Source of the DNA: Candidatus Mycobacterium methanotrophicum
GTDB taxonomy: Bacteria; Actinomycetota; Actinomycetes; Mycobacteriales; Mycobacteriaceae
Assembly: GCF_023515995.1 (NCBI RefSeq)
Contig: NZ_CP097320.1
Coordinates: 3,410,001-3,474,000 of the forward strand
DNA length: 64,000 nucleotides
Direction of reading: 5' to 3'
The position numbers and the translations under genes are program-made. Positions 1 to 10,226 of this stretch are shown here, one piece after another. Each line of letters opens with the position of its first letter. Position 1 is the first letter of the stretch. A model generated the notes under the pieces. That model did no database searches. It was not told the DNA's origin and saw only the letters and a list, made by a program, of their open reading frames with translations.

Positions 1-19
1 CTGCGGTAACGCGATTCGC

Positions 20-2395
20 TTACGCCGCGGACGTCACCCGGTAGACGTCGTAGACGCCCTCGACGTTGCGGACCACGCCAAGCAGATGTCCCAGATGCTT
101 GGGGTCGCCCATCTCGAAAGTGAACCGGCTGATCGCCACCCGGTCACCGGACGTGGTCACCGACGCCGAGAGGATGTTGACTTTCTCATCGGCCAGCACG
201 CGCGTGACATCCGACAGCAACCGGTGCCGGTCGAGCGCCTCGACCTGGATGGCCACCAGGAACACCGACGACGGCGACGGTGCCCAGTGCACCTCGATGA
301 TCCGCTCGGCCTGCTGCTGCAGCGACGCGGCGTTGGTGCAGTCGGTGCGGTGCACGCTGACTCCGCCGCCGCGGGTGACGAAACCCATGATCTGGTCGCC
401 GGGCACCGGCGTGCAGCACTTGGCGAGCTTGGTCAAAACGCCCGGGGCACCGGGCACCGCCACCCCGACGTCGTCGGTGCTGGGTCGACGTCGCGGCGTG
501 GTGGCCGGGGTGTACCGTTCGGCGAGATCCTCTTCGGCCTGGTCGATACCGCCGAGCTCGGCGACCAGCCGCTGCACGACGTGCTTGGCCGATACGTGAC
601 CCTCCCCGACCGCCGTGTAGAGCGCCGATACGTCCGCGTAGTGCAGCTCGCTGGCCACCGCCGCCATGGACCCGCCGTTGACCAAGCGCTGCAACGGAAG
701 TCCGCCGCGGCGAACTTCGCGGGTAATCGCTTCCTTGCCGGTCTCGAGTGCTTCCTCGCGGCGCTCCTTGGCGAACCACTGGCGAATCTTGGCTTTGGCG
801 CGCGGCGACACCACGAACTGCTGCCAGTCCCGCGACGGCCCGGCGTTGGGCGCCTTCGACGTGAAAATCTCGACGACTTCGCCGTTTTCAAGCTTGCGTT
901 CCAGCGCTACCAGTCGGCCGTTGACCCGAGCGCCGATGCAGCGGTGGCCGACTTCGGTGTGCACGGCGTAGGCGAAGTCCACCGGCGTGGATCCGGTGGG
1001 CAGCGTGATGACGTCGCCCTTCGGTGTGAACACGAAGATCTGTTGTACCGCAAGGTCGTAACGCAGCGACTCCAAGAATTCACCGGGGTCGGCGGCCTCT
1101 CGCTGCCAGTCGAGCAGTTGCCGCATCCAGGCCATGTCATCGATCTCGGCTGCAGCATGCGGATGCGGAACTCCGTTGCGGCCCTTGGCTTCTTTGTAGC
1201 GCCAGTGCGCCGCGATGCCGTATTCGGCGGTACGGTGCATATCGCGGGTGCGGATCTGCACTTCCAGCGGTTTGCCCTCCGGGCCGACGACGGTGGTGTG
1301 CAGCGACTGGTACACCCCGTAGCGCGGTTGGGCGATGTAGTCCTTGAACCGGCCCGCCATCGGCTGCCACAGCGAATGCACCACACCCACTGCCGCATAG
1401 CAGTCCCGGATTTCGTCGCACAAGATGCGGATGCCGACCAGGTCGTGGATGTCGTCGAAGTCGCGGCCCTTGACGATCATCTTCTGATAGATCGACCAAT
1501 AGTGTTTGGGCCGTCCCTCGACCACCGCGCTGATCTTCGACGCATTGAGGGTGGCGATGATCTCGGCGCGCACCTTGGCGAGGTAGGTGTCCCGCGACGG
1601 CGCCCGGTCGGCGACCAGCCGCACGATTTCCTCGTATTTCTTGGGATGCAGGATAGCGAACGCCAGATCCTCCAGCTCCCATTTGACGGTGGCCATGCCC
1701 AGCCGATGCGCCAGCGGCGCAATGACTTCCAGCGTTTCACGGGCTTTGCGGGCCTGCTTCTCCGGCGGCAGGAAGCGCATCGTGCGCATGTTGTGCAGCC
1801 GATCGGCAACCTTGATCACCAGCACGCGCGGATCGCGTGCCATCGCGGTGATCATCTTGCGGATGGTCTCGCCCTCGGCGGCGCTGCCCAGCACCACCCG
1901 GTCCAACTTCGTCACCCCGTCGACGAGGTGGCCGACCTCTTCGCCGAAATCCTGGGCCAATGCATCGAGCGCGTAGCCGGTGTCCTCGACGGTGTCATGC
2001 AGCAGGGCGGCCACCAGCGTGGTGGTGTCCATGCCCAGCTCGGCAAGGATGTTGGCCACGGCCAGCGGGTGGGTGATGTACGGGTCCCCCGAGTGCCGCA
2101 GTTGGGTGGCGTGCCGCTGCTCGGCGACCTGGTAGGCCCGCTGCAACAACGACAGGTCGGCCTTGGGGTAGAACTGCCGGTGCACCGCCACCAGTGGTTC
2201 GAGCACCGGGCTCAACGCGCCGCGCTGAGCCGTCATCCGCCGCGCCAACCGGGCCCGAACCCGGCGCGAGGCGCTGCTGGACGTCTTGAGGCTGATCGCA
2301 GGCTCGGAGGCCAGCGGCTCGGCCGGCTTAGGGATGTCGGCAAGCTGCAGCGGCTCGGTGGGCGGCTGAATCGCCGTCACCTTATCGTCCGCCAC
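20..2395 (-). CDS. relA: Bifunctional (p)ppGpp synthetase/hydrolase RelA/SpoT
   Basis: Makes and degrades the stringent-response alarmone (p)ppGpp. Seen: N-terminal HD hydrolase domain (HD in [12 protein letters not shown]), synthetase domain with the RFKD motif typical of bifunctional Rel enzymes, TGS domain ([17 protein letters not shown]) and a C-terminal ACT domain. About 791 aa, the usual mycobacterial length, and almost collinear with my memory of M. tuberculosis Rv2583c. The frame also offers a GTG at 2404, but GGAGG lies directly against it and is spaced correctly for the GTG at 2395, so 2395 is chosen. Intact; stop TAA at 20-22. Confidence 0.97.
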   Translation of the reverse strand: MADDKVTAIQPPTEPLQLADIPKPAEPLASEPAISLKTSSSASRRVRARLARRMTAQRGALSPVLEPLVAVHRQFYPKADLSLLQRAYQVAEQRHATQLRHSGDPYITHPLAVANILAELGMDTTTLVAALLHDTVEDTGYALDALAQDFGEEVGHLVDGVTKLDRVVLGSAAEGETIRKMITAMARDPRVLVIKVADRLHNMRTMRFLPPEKQARKARETLEVIAPLAHRLGMATVKWELEDLAFAILHPKKYEEIVRLVADRAPSRDTYLAKVRAEIIATLNASKISAVVEGRPKHYWSIYQKMIVKGRDFDDIHDLVGIRILCDEIRDCYAAVGVVHSLWQPMAGRFKDYIAQPRYGVYQSLHTTVVGPEGKPLEVQIRTRDMHRTAEYGIAAHWRYKEAKGRNGVPHPHAAAEIDDMAWMRQLLDWQREAADPGEFLESLRYDLAVQQIFVFTPKGDVITLPTGSTPVDFAYAVHTEVGHRCIGARVNGRLVALERKLENGEVVEIFTSKAPNAGPSRDWQQFVVSPRAKAKIRQWFAKERREEALETGKEAITREVRRGGLPLQRLVNGGSMAAVASELHYADVSALYTAVGEGHVSAKHVVQRLVAELGGIDQAEEDLAERYTPATTPRRRPSTDDVGVAVPGAPGVLTKLAKCCTPVPGDQIMGFVTRGGGVSVHRTDCTNAASLQQQAERIIEVHWAPSPSSVFLVAIQVEALDRHRLLSDVTRVLADEKVNILSASVTTSGDRVAISRFTFEMGDPKHLGHLLGVVRNVEGVYDVYRVTSAA

Positions 2396-2660
2396 GTTGG
2401 TCACCTCCGACGTCCAAGGATATCGCTCATCCCTGGGCTAGATGCGACGCCAGGCTGCTCGCCGCCGCGGAGGACTTCCCTGCGTTTCAACGGGAGCCGT
2501 CGACTAACTGCAATGGGAAAGCTCCGCGCTGCCATCGGGTTGGGGGTCGGATGACAACACGGAGCTACCTGACGCGTGATACCCGATGCCTGTCATTCCT
2601 AAACGGCGACTTTGGCCGGGCTTTGTCCACGCGGCGCCTGAAGGGAGCGCCGTAATACCA

Positions 2661-3356
2661 ATGATTGGTATGCCGGTGCAAGCCGAAAACAACGGCCTCC
2701 CGGTTGAGGTGTCCTATGACGGGAACCTCGTGGTCGACACCAACCAGATTGTCAACCCGCTGACCGGCGCGGTCGCCGTGTCGAGCCCCGACAGTGACGT
2801 CGCAGCCGCCATCGCCACGAATAGCCCCGCCATCCTCAACCAGACCATCGCCGACGCCACCCGCGGCAGCAACGACGTCGCCTTCGCCGACGGCGGCGGC
2901 GACCTCGCCCAGGCCGGCAACCTGGGCAGCGGCAGCGGCAGCGACGACACCGCCACCGCCATCGGCACCTACTCCTTTGCCAGCGCCGGCGACGGCAGCA
3001 ACGACACCGCCACGGACATCGGCAGCAACAGCTTTGCTCAGGCCACTTACAACTACGACACCGTCTACGACTTGGGCTCTGGCGTCGGTAACGGCGCCAA
3101 CAATATCGTCGCCGGCGGCGGCCACGACTTTGCATTCGGTATAGGCAACGGCCTGCCCAACACCGATGTCGTCAACACCGGGGTCTTCGACATCGTCACC
3201 CCGCAGTCCGGGGACAACATCCTGTCCAGCCTGGTCAGCGCGGTTGACCTTTTGAGCCTCGACCCGGGTGCGGCCTTCGGTGTCGGCACTGACGCGGCCG
3301 GCGCTGCAGCTGACGCGGTCGGGAGCACCGACCCGCTGTCGTTCCTCGGCCTGTGA
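2661..3356 (+). CDS. Hypothetical Asp/Gly/Asn-rich protein
   Basis: Family not recognised. 231 aa, rich in Gly, Asp, Ala and Asn, with degenerate repeats around residues 60-150 (DTATAIGTYSFA, DTATDIGSNSFA). The repeats suggest an extended or beta-repeat secreted or surface protein. The frame is open from 2586, but AAGGGAG at 2641-2647 sits upstream of the ATG at 2661 and nothing comparable precedes 2586. No clear signal peptide follows this start. It lies alone between relA and apt, both on the other strand. Confidence 0.55.
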   Translation: MIGMPVQAENNGLPVEVSYDGNLVVDTNQIVNPLTGAVAVSSPDSDVAAAIATNSPAILNQTIADATRGSNDVAFADGGGDLAQAGNLGSGSGSDDTATAIGTYSFASAGDGSNDTATDIGSNSFAQATYNYDTVYDLGSGVGNGANNIVAGGGHDFAFGIGNGLPNTDVVNTGVFDIVTPQSGDNILSSLVSAVDLLSLDPGAAFGVGTDAAGAAADAVGSTDPLSFLGL

Positions 3357-3610
3357 GGCTTAACCGGGTGAGCTGAACGACTCCATAAACATCCCGGGAT
3401 GGCTAACGGGAACGCTGAAACGGACAGTCAGCCAAGCTGCAGGCCCATTTGGTGCCACATCACATCACCCGAACCGAGCAGCCGTGCTGATTGTTTAGAA
3501 ATGGGACGAGGCAGGACGCCATTGGCGGCGTGCTTGTCGCTGCTGGGAATTTGCTTGGAAGACAGCCGACCGACTTGACCGCTCATCGCCTGAGCCGGTC
3601 AGGTGAGCTC

Positions 3611-4141
3611 TTAGATGCGGCGCAAGCTGTGCACCCGCAGCGGCGCCACCACCCCACGACCGCCCAGCGCGGTCAGCTCCAACACCACCGCGGCCGTCGT
3701 CACGTGCGCACCGGCCTCCTCGAGCAGCCGGTGCGCTGCGGCCACCGTGCCCCCGGTGGCCAGCACGTCGTCCACGATCACGACGTTGCGGCCGGCCAAT
3801 TCGATTCCCTCGGCGGGAATCTCCAGGCGCGCGGTGCCGTATTCGAGCTGGTACTCGACGGCGCGCACCGGCGGCGGCAACTTGCCGCTCTTGCGGACGG
3901 CCAGCATGCCGGTGCCCAGCCGGACCGCGAGCGCGCCCCCGATCAGGAACCCGCGCGCGTCGATTCCGGCGATCAGGTCAGCGCCGGACGCCACACCGGC
4001 CAGCGCGTCGGTCACCGCGGCCAGGCCCCGGCGATCGGCGAACAGCGGAGTTAGATCCTTGAAATCGACGCCGGCCGTGGGGAAATCGGCGACCTCCCGA
4101 GTCAGCGACGCGATGAGGTCGGCAACCGGCAGGTCGGTCAC
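3611..4141 (-). CDS. apt: Adenine phosphoribosyltransferase
   Basis: Salvages adenine to AMP using PRPP. Seen: the PRPP-binding loop [13 protein letters not shown] and the type I PRTase fold with [10 protein letters not shown] near the N terminus. 176 aa from the GTG at 4141, which overlaps the upstream lipoprotein stop by 4 nt (GTGA), the coupling used repeatedly here. An in-frame ATG at 4156 is an alternative giving 181 aa. In M. tuberculosis apt also sits between relA and the Rv2585c lipoprotein. Confidence 0.93.
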   Translation of the reverse strand: MTDLPVADLIASLTREVADFPTAGVDFKDLTPLFADRRGLAAVTDALAGVASGADLIAGIDARGFLIGGALAVRLGTGMLAVRKSGKLPPPVRAVEYQLEYGTARLEIPAEGIELAGRNVVIVDDVLATGGTVAAAHRLLEEAGAHVTTAAVVLELTALGGRGVVAPLRVHSLRRI

Positions 4142-5808
4142 CGCACCAGGGCCCATCGATCCATATTCCAGCCGGCCCCCCAGCGGCTCGGGTTATTGCT
4201 GACGGCGTACATCTTCTTCGACGCCAGCAAGGTCCGCTGCTGGCGATACAGCGGCAGCGTCGGCATACCGCCCCACAGCACCGGCGCGCTCTGCGCCAGC
4301 AGCCGGACCAGCTCGGCGGGGTCGGCCGACACGATCAGCGCGTCGATGATTCCGTCGATCTGGGCGTTGCTGTACCCGGACAGGTTGTTGCCGTTGCCGG
4401 TGTGCAGGTCGTAGGCGTCGATCGCCGACGACCCGCTCGAACCGCTACCGGTCGCGCCGCCGGTGCTGGCCAGCAAGACGTCGATCTTCCCGTCCCGCAG
4501 CGTCTGCGGGCCCGTCGTGTCGGAGGTGACGTCGGAGACCGTGATGCCGGCCGGGGCGCAGGCCTTGGCGATCACGCCGACGATTGCGGCCAGCCGCGCG
4601 TTGGGTGCCCGATAGCCGATCCGCACGGTCAGCGGCTTGCCGCCCAACGCGCCGCGCGCGGCGACCGGGTTCGCCTTCACGTACCGGCCCGCCTCGGGAA
4701 CGTTTTCCGCCAGTCCGATGGCGTCGTCGGACGCGGTGTGCAACCGCGCGTTGGAGATCGGTGTCCGGGCGTCGCGCGCGATGGCGTCACGCGGTGTGCA
4801 CGAGGCCAGCGCCCGGCGCGCGGCGACGTCCGAAAGCGGGCCGTGCGGCGCGAAGATCAGCTGCTCGATGCCGTCCGACGGGTAATCGCTGCGGCGGTAG
4901 GTGTCGGGGGTGGTCAGTGTTCCCGACGAGCCGTCCGCGATGTCGACGACGTCGGCGCTCTTGTCGTTGACGCGGTCTTGGATGTCGGCTTTCTCCGGCC
5001 ACACGGTGACCCGTCTGGTCATCGGCTTGGGGCCCCACCAGCGGTCGTTGGCGACCAGTACCACCGCCCCGCCGTCCAACACCGATTCGATCTTGTACGG
5101 CCCCGACGACGGGAAGTGCTTGGCGATGGCGCCCGGCTCCGTGCCGGGTTTGAGGTCCCAGGTGGTGTTCCACAGCTGCGCGATGCGCCCGATGGCCGGC
5201 AGGTCGTGGCGCATCAGCGCCGTGGTGACGTCAATCCCCAACTCTTCGGCGATGACGTGCGACGGCAGCATCGCCGTCGCTGTGAACAGCTGGTTGTAGT
5301 CGACGATGTTGCGGTCTGGGTCGAACGTCACTCGGGCTTTGTTTTGTCCCGGTTGGCAGTCGATACCCGCGATGTCGACATAGCCGGCCTGGCTGGCGGC
5401 GTCGAAGCCGGGAAACCGACCGGATTGGGCTGCCCAGGCCAGCACCAGGTCGTCGCAGGTGACCGGCTTACCGTCGGAGTAGACGGCGTTGTCGCCGATC
5501 TGGTAGTCGAGCACCAGCGGCGAACCACCCACCATCGAGACCGAGCCGAAGTCGTGGTCGGCGACGACCTGGCCGTCCGGGCCGTGGTAGCCGAATCCGG
5601 TCAGCGCGCGGGCAAAGGCCTGCGCGCCCGCCGAGGCGGCACCGGTGACGGTGTTGCTGTTATAGCTGACCAGTGTGCCGTCGACGATGTAGTCGATCTG
5701 CCCGGCGGCGCTGCCGGAGCAGCCCGTCAACGTGCCCGGCGCGGCTGCCGCGAGCACCGCCGCCAGCCAGCTGGCGGCCACACGCCAACGTCGGGCAGCT
5801 GCGGCCAC
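4138..5808 (-). CDS. Lipoprotein, peptide ABC-transporter solute-binding family
   Basis: Orthologue by position and sequence of Rv2585c. N-terminal signal with lipobox LTGC near residue 29, so the mature protein would be lipid-anchored outside the membrane. The rest is a family 5 extracellular solute-binding domain (DppA/OppA type) of about 520 residues. No permease or ATPase genes lie beside it; it sits between secF and apt, so any transport partner is encoded elsewhere or its role has changed. Start is GTG, 5 nt after the secF stop. Confidence 0.85.
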   Translation of the reverse strand: MAAAARRWRVAASWLAAVLAAAAPGTLTGCSGSAAGQIDYIVDGTLVSYNSNTVTGAASAGAQAFARALTGFGYHGPDGQVVADHDFGSVSMVGGSPLVLDYQIGDNAVYSDGKPVTCDDLVLAWAAQSGRFPGFDAASQAGYVDIAGIDCQPGQNKARVTFDPDRNIVDYNQLFTATAMLPSHVIAEELGIDVTTALMRHDLPAIGRIAQLWNTTWDLKPGTEPGAIAKHFPSSGPYKIESVLDGGAVVLVANDRWWGPKPMTRRVTVWPEKADIQDRVNDKSADVVDIADGSSGTLTTPDTYRRSDYPSDGIEQLIFAPHGPLSDVAARRALASCTPRDAIARDARTPISNARLHTASDDAIGLAENVPEAGRYVKANPVAARGALGGKPLTVRIGYRAPNARLAAIVGVIAKACAPAGITVSDVTSDTTGPQTLRDGKIDVLLASTGGATGSGSSGSSAIDAYDLHTGNGNNLSGYSNAQIDGIIDALIVSADPAELVRLLAQSAPVLWGGMPTLPLYRQQRTLLASKKMYAVSNNPSRWGAGWNMDRWALVR

Positions 5809-5813
5809 CGCGG

Positions 5814-7073
5814 CTATCGCTTGTTTCGCTTGCCGGTCGGACGCGGGTGGCGACTCGCGCCCTCGCGCACCGGCCGCGCACCGGGGGCCGGCTTGTTGGC
5901 CGGCGCGCCGGCACTGGCCGCGACGGTTGCGGCGCCCGGCCCGTCCGGCCCGTCCGGCTCGTCCTTGGCCTGCGCGGCTGTGTCCTTTTCGGGAACGGGG
6001 CCGCGGCGCCTGCCCACTCGGCGGCTGTGGGTCCGCACCAACTCGGTGCGTTCACGCAGGCTGACCAGCAGCGGGGTGGCGAAGAAGATCGAGGAGTAGG
6101 TCCCGACGATGATCCCGACCAGCTGGACCAGCGCCAGGTCCTTCAGCGTGCCGACGCCGAGCAGCCACACCGCAACGACCATCAGCGCCAGCACCGGCAG
6201 CACCGAGATCAGACTGGTGTTGATCGAGCGCATAAAGGTCTGGTTGATCGCGAGGTTGGCGTGCTCTGCGAAGGTGCGCCGGGTGGTGTGCTGGAAGCCG
6301 TGGGTGTTCTCCTCGACCTTGTCGAACACGATGACGGTGTCGTAGAGGGAGAAACCCAGGATGGTCAGCAAGCCGATAACCGTCGCCGGGGTGACCTCGA
6401 AGCCCACCAGCGAGTACACCCCCGCGGTGACGGTCAGGTCGAAACACATCGTGGTCAACGCGGATATCGCCATATAGCGCTCGTAGCGGACGGTGATGTA
6501 CAGGCTGACCAGCACCAGGAACACCGCCAGCGCGATCACGGCCTTCGTGGTGATCTGATCGCCCCAGGTCGAGGACACCGCCGAGTCGGAGATCGCTTGC
6601 CTGCTGGGCTTACCGTCGGAGCCCTTGGGCTGGAATCTGTCGAACAGCGCGTTGCGCAGCTTCTCGGTCTTGTCGTTGGACAGCGTCTCGGAGCGAATCT
6701 GCACGGTCGCGCCGGCGCCGTTGCCGACGATCACGACGGCCTCGGGGTCGCTGCCCAGCGTTTGCCGGAAAACTTGCTCCACCTGGCTCACCTGAGCACC
6801 GCCGCGCGGGAACGACATCGTGGTGCCGCCGCTGAAATCGATGCCGAAGGTGAAGCCCCGCAACACGATGCTGACGATGGCGATCGCGACGATCGTCCCG
6901 CTGACGCCGTACCACAGCCGCCGCCGGCCGATGACTTCGAACGCGCCGGTGCCGGTGTAGAGCCGCGACAGGAAACTGTGGTGGGGCAGGCCAGCGCCGG
7001 TCTCGTCGCCGGTTGAGCGGGCGACGGTTGCCGTGTCGTCGGACAGTTCAACGGCGGTCGTCTCGTCGGCCAT
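5814..7073 (-). CDS. secF: Protein translocase subunit SecF
   Basis: Membrane partner of SecD that uses the proton gradient to drive late steps of Sec export. Seen: an N-terminal transmembrane segment, the SecF signature region (GIDFSGGTTMSF), then five more hydrophobic segments including YDTVIVFDKVEEN. The C-terminal tail of about 80 residues is basic and Pro/Ala-rich, a mycobacterial feature. Follows secD after 4 nt; same operon. Confidence 0.96.
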   Translation of the reverse strand: MADETTAVELSDDTATVARSTGDETGAGLPHHSFLSRLYTGTGAFEVIGRRRLWYGVSGTIVAIAIVSIVLRGFTFGIDFSGGTTMSFPRGGAQVSQVEQVFRQTLGSDPEAVVIVGNGAGATVQIRSETLSNDKTEKLRNALFDRFQPKGSDGKPSRQAISDSAVSSTWGDQITTKAVIALAVFLVLVSLYITVRYERYMAISALTTMCFDLTVTAGVYSLVGFEVTPATVIGLLTILGFSLYDTVIVFDKVEENTHGFQHTTRRTFAEHANLAINQTFMRSINTSLISVLPVLALMVVAVWLLGVGTLKDLALVQLVGIIVGTYSSIFFATPLLVSLRERTELVRTHSRRVGRRRGPVPEKDTAAQAKDEPDGPDGPGAATVAASAGAPANKPAPGARPVREGASRHPRPTGKRNKR

Positions 7074-7077
7074 CGCG

Positions 7078-8841
7078 CTACCCCCGTCCCGTAAGTTGGG
7101 CTGCGCGCCGTTCGCGTGCGACTCGCTGGACCGCGCCCAGGCCGTTGTACGCCGGCTTGGCCAGCGTCGCCGACTTGGACGCCATGTACACCAGCGGCCA
7201 GGTCACCAGGAACACCACGACGATGTCGAGGATGGTGGTCAGGCCCAGGGTGAACGCGAATCCCTTTACCTGGCCGATCGCCAGGAAGTACAGCACCGCG
7301 GCGGCCAGGAAGGTCACCGCGTTACCCGACACGATCGTTTTGCGGGCCCGCGCCCAGCCCCGCGGGACCGCCGACCGGAACGAACGGCCTTCGCGTATCT
7401 CGTCTTTGATGCGTTCGAAGAACACCACGAACGAGTCGGCCGTCGTCCCGATACCGATGATCAGACCCGCGATGCCGGCCAAGTCGAGCGTGTAGTCGAT
7501 ATACCGGCCGAGTAGCACCAGGATCGCGAAAACCATGGCGCCGGAAGCCACCAACGACAGGGCCGTCAGCAACCCCAGCACCCGGTAGTACAGCAGCGAA
7601 TACAGCAGCACCAGCGCCAGCCCGATGGCGCCGGCAATCAGGCCTGCATGCAGCGACGTCAATCCCAATGTCGCCGAGACGGTTTGGGCCTCCGAGGACT
7701 CGAACGACAACGGCAGCGAGCCGTATTTGAGCACGTTGGCCAGCTGGCGTGCCGTGCTCGAGGTGAAGTCGCCGTGGATCTGAGTCCGCCCGCCGGGGAT
7801 GGCTTCCTCGATCCGCGGTGCGCTCACCACCTCCGAGTCCAGGGTGAACGCGGTCTGGGTACCGATGTGGGAGGCCGTGAAATCCGCCCAGGTGTTTGCC
7901 GCGTCGCTTTTGAATTGCAGATCGACGACGTAGTTGGCGTTTTGCTGGTTGAACCCGGAGCTGGCGTTCGCGATCTGGTCGCCGCTGATGATCGACGGCG
8001 CCAACAGGTACGCCTCGTTGTGGTCCTTGTCGCAGGTCACCAGCGGCAGGTTGGGGTCGTCGTTGCCGGCCAGAATGTCGTCTTTGTTGCACTGCCTGGC
8101 CTCGACTTGCAGCGCCAGGAATTGCACGCCCTGATTGGTGCTCTGGCGCCATTCCTTTTCCTTGGCGATGCGCTCGGCGAGTGCCAGCCGCGGATCAGGC
8201 GGGCCGGGCTGTGCCGGCGCGGGCTGTGCCGGTGTCGGCGGCGGCTCCAGCGGGTAAGGCCGCGGCTGCGCCGCCGGGCCCGGCGCAACACCGCCAGGCG
8301 CGCCGCCGCCAGGAATCGCACCGGGTGCGGGACCGCCCGGCTGCACCGGTGCTGCGGGTCCACCAGGCACAGGTTGGCCGGGCAGTCGTCCCGGCGGCAG
8401 CCGCGGTCTGCCGTGTGGAGGAGGTGGCCGTTGCGCGCCCCCTGGCAGCGGACCGCTCTCCGCCGGAATCGCGTTGATCACAGGACGGATGTACAACCGC
8501 GCGGTCTGGCCCAGGTTGCGCGCCTCGCTGCTGTCTTTGCCCGGAACCGTGATGACCAGGTTGTCGCCGTCGACAATAACCTCAGAACCTGAAACGCCCA
8601 GCCCGTTGACGCGGGCGCTGATGATCTCCTGCGCCTGAGACAGCGCTTGGCGTGTCGGCCGCGATCCGTCCGGGGTTCGTGCGGTCAACGTGACTCTGGT
8701 GCCGCCCTGCAGGTCGATGCCGAGCTTGGCGTCGGCCCGCTTGTTCCCGGTGAAAAAGACCAGCAGGTAAACACCGACGAGCAGGATCAGGAACACCGTC
8801 AGATGACGGGCGGGGTGCACCGGCGTCGAAGGCGATGCCAC
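7078..8841 (-). CDS. secD: Protein translocase subunit SecD
   Basis: Sec export accessory protein with a large periplasmic-side domain. Seen: N-terminal transmembrane segment, [13 protein letters not shown]-terminal six-helix block with [17 protein letters not shown]. Residues about 135-225 are a Pro/Gly/Ala/Gln-rich low-complexity insert, longer than in most bacteria but usual for mycobacteria. Start GTG at 8841 with GAGGAGA 8 nt upstream. First of the secD-secF pair, with yajC just upstream. Confidence 0.96.
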   Translation of the reverse strand: MASPSTPVHPARHLTVFLILLVGVYLLVFFTGNKRADAKLGIDLQGGTRVTLTARTPDGSRPTRQALSQAQEIISARVNGLGVSGSEVIVDGDNLVITVPGKDSSEARNLGQTARLYIRPVINAIPAESGPLPGGAQRPPPPHGRPRLPPGRLPGQPVPGGPAAPVQPGGPAPGAIPGGGAPGGVAPGPAAQPRPYPLEPPPTPAQPAPAQPGPPDPRLALAERIAKEKEWRQSTNQGVQFLALQVEARQCNKDDILAGNDDPNLPLVTCDKDHNEAYLLAPSIISGDQIANASSGFNQQNANYVVDLQFKSDAANTWADFTASHIGTQTAFTLDSEVVSAPRIEEAIPGGRTQIHGDFTSSTARQLANVLKYGSLPLSFESSEAQTVSATLGLTSLHAGLIAGAIGLALVLLYSLLYYRVLGLLTALSLVASGAMVFAILVLLGRYIDYTLDLAGIAGLIIGIGTTADSFVVFFERIKDEIREGRSFRSAVPRGWARARKTIVSGNAVTFLAAAVLYFLAIGQVKGFAFTLGLTTILDIVVVFLVTWPLVYMASKSATLAKPAYNGLGAVQRVARERRAAQLTGRG

Positions 8842-8952
8842 GTGTCGAGTCTCCTCATCCGGTCCGCGCGGGTCGGCAGCGGCCCGCGCTCGGTTGTCGC
8901 GTGTCGATCAGTTCGACTGCACCCGCAAAGGGTACGTGGCGGATTGCCCACC

Positions 8953-9282
8953 TCAGTCCCTGGGCAGTCGCTCCGGGCCATCGGCCAAATCGTCGGCCCG
9001 GTCGGCCGGGGTGTCCAGGATCTCCGGCTGGACGCGGTCCCTGACCGCCAGCTTCATCCAGGTGGTCACCACTCCCGGCGCTATCTCGAGGTCCACGTCG
9101 TCGTCGGTGATGTGCCTGATCGTTCCCTGCAACCCGGAGGTGGTGTGCACCCGGTCGCCGACGCGCAGCGACTCGTGCAGGTCGATCGTGGCTTGCGTCG
9201 CGCGCTTCTGCCGCCGAGACGAGAAAAACATGAATGCGCCCAACACGATGAGCAGCGGCAAGAAGACAACCATTTGGTTCAT
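8953..9282 (-). CDS. yajC: Preprotein translocase subunit YajC
   Basis: Small single-pass protein of the SecDF-YajC complex. 109 aa: an N-terminal hydrophobic segment (MVVFLPLLIVLGAFMFF), then a basic stretch and the conserved cytoplasmic domain (VGDRVHTTSGLQGTI). It sits 111 nt upstream of secD in the same direction, completing the usual yajC-secD-secF block. Confidence 0.93.
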   Translation of the reverse strand: MNQMVVFLPLLIVLGAFMFFSSRRQKRATQATIDLHESLRVGDRVHTTSGLQGTIRHITDDDVDLEIAPGVVTTWMKLAVRDRVQPEILDTPADRADDLADGPERLPRD

Positions 9283-9498
9283 GACGGCAACGATCTTTCC
9301 TGTTGGTCGGTGAGTCGGTCACCAGTCTGCCACCTCAGGCCTGGCAACTGCCCGGCCGCGCGGTCTCGACCGCCCGGGTGGCGGCGTGGGAAACCGGGTT
9401 GCGCTTCGCTATGGGCCGACGTCATCGATCATCCGGCCGCCCGCAGGGGGAACACCATTTGGCCCGCCCTAGCGGTACCGTGTAGGGGAGGCTGGCAC

Positions 9499-9798
9499 AT
9501 GAAAAACTCCGTTCGCCGCCGGGCGCTAGTAGCAGCCATCGCGCTGATGCCGATGGGGGCCATGACGGTGCCGACGGCAAGCTCGGCCCCATGTGAAGAT
9601 GGCCAATTTTGGAGCCCGCACGCCAATGCGTGCATGACGCTGCCATGTCCTTCCGGCTCATCGTTCGATCCGGATGCCGATGTGTGCCAATGCAATGTCG
9701 GCTGGCGTTACAACCCGCTGCAGAACGTCTGCCAGGCGCTGTACATGTTCGCTCCCCCGCTCCTGTTCGCTCCCCCGCTCCTGCAGCATGGAGCGTGA
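9499..9798 (+). CDS. Small secreted Cys-containing protein
   Basis: 99 aa, starting at ATG 9499 behind TAGGGGAGG. Signal peptide (MKNSVRRRALVAAIALMPMGAM...ASSAP), then a short domain with Cys-x-x-Gly-Gln-x-Trp and Asn-Ala/Val-Cys pairs (CEDGQFWSPHANACM, CNVGWRYNPLQNVCQ). The same motif recurs in the next gene, so the two are paralogues. Hydrophobic C-terminal tail MFAPPLLFAPPLL is a short direct repeat. Function unknown. Confidence 0.75.
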   Translation: MKNSVRRRALVAAIALMPMGAMTVPTASSAPCEDGQFWSPHANACMTLPCPSGSSFDPDADVCQCNVGWRYNPLQNVCQALYMFAPPLLFAPPLLQHGA

Positions 9799-9871
9799 AA
9801 CTGTTGCGAAGTTTTCGCCGGATTTTCGCCGTGGCTGCACGCTGGACGCGGATGTCAGCCAAGATGTGTGG

Positions 9872-10195
9872 ATGAGAAAGTTCGTTCGCCGTCTGGCGCC
9901 GATCGCGGCGACGGCGTTGACGCCGATGGCCTTCGTGACGATCGCGACGCCGGCGGTGAGCTCGGCGCAATGCGACGCCGGCCAGTATTGGGAGCCGTTC
10001 AGCAAGACCTGCTATCCGCTGGGCGTCGGGCCGACACCGCTGAACTGCGATCCCGGGCAGTGGTGGGATCCGAGCGGCAACGTCTGCCGGCCGTTGGGCC
10101 AAGGGCCGACACCCGTGGGCTGCGATCCCGGCCAGTACTGGGACCCGACGACCAACGTGTGCCGGCCGCTGGGACAAGGGCCGCCGGCCGGATAG
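9872..10195 (+). CDS. Small secreted protein with three Cys repeats
   Basis: 107 aa from the ATG at 9872, chosen because it opens a clear signal peptide (MRKFVRRLAPIAATALTP...AVSSA). The mature part is three tandem copies of about 25 residues of the form CDxGQ(Y/W)W(D/E)P...(N/K)xCxPLG(Q/V)GP. Each copy has two cysteines, probably a disulphide-closed loop. No strong ribosome site is visible; a GTG at 9866 is an alternative start. Paralogue of the preceding gene. Confidence 0.7.
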   Translation: MRKFVRRLAPIAATALTPMAFVTIATPAVSSAQCDAGQYWEPFSKTCYPLGVGPTPLNCDPGQWWDPSGNVCRPLGQGPTPVGCDPGQYWDPTTNVCRPLGQGPPAG

Positions 10196-10226
10196 CTTCG
10201 GGCCGCCGGCGGTCTAGGCTGCTGAC

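Noticed and set aside
86..2554. Plus-strand frame of 822 codons opposite relA
   Set aside because: Antisense to a clearly conserved gene, composition typical of a GC-rich mirror frame (many Arg, His, Gln), no homology recognised.
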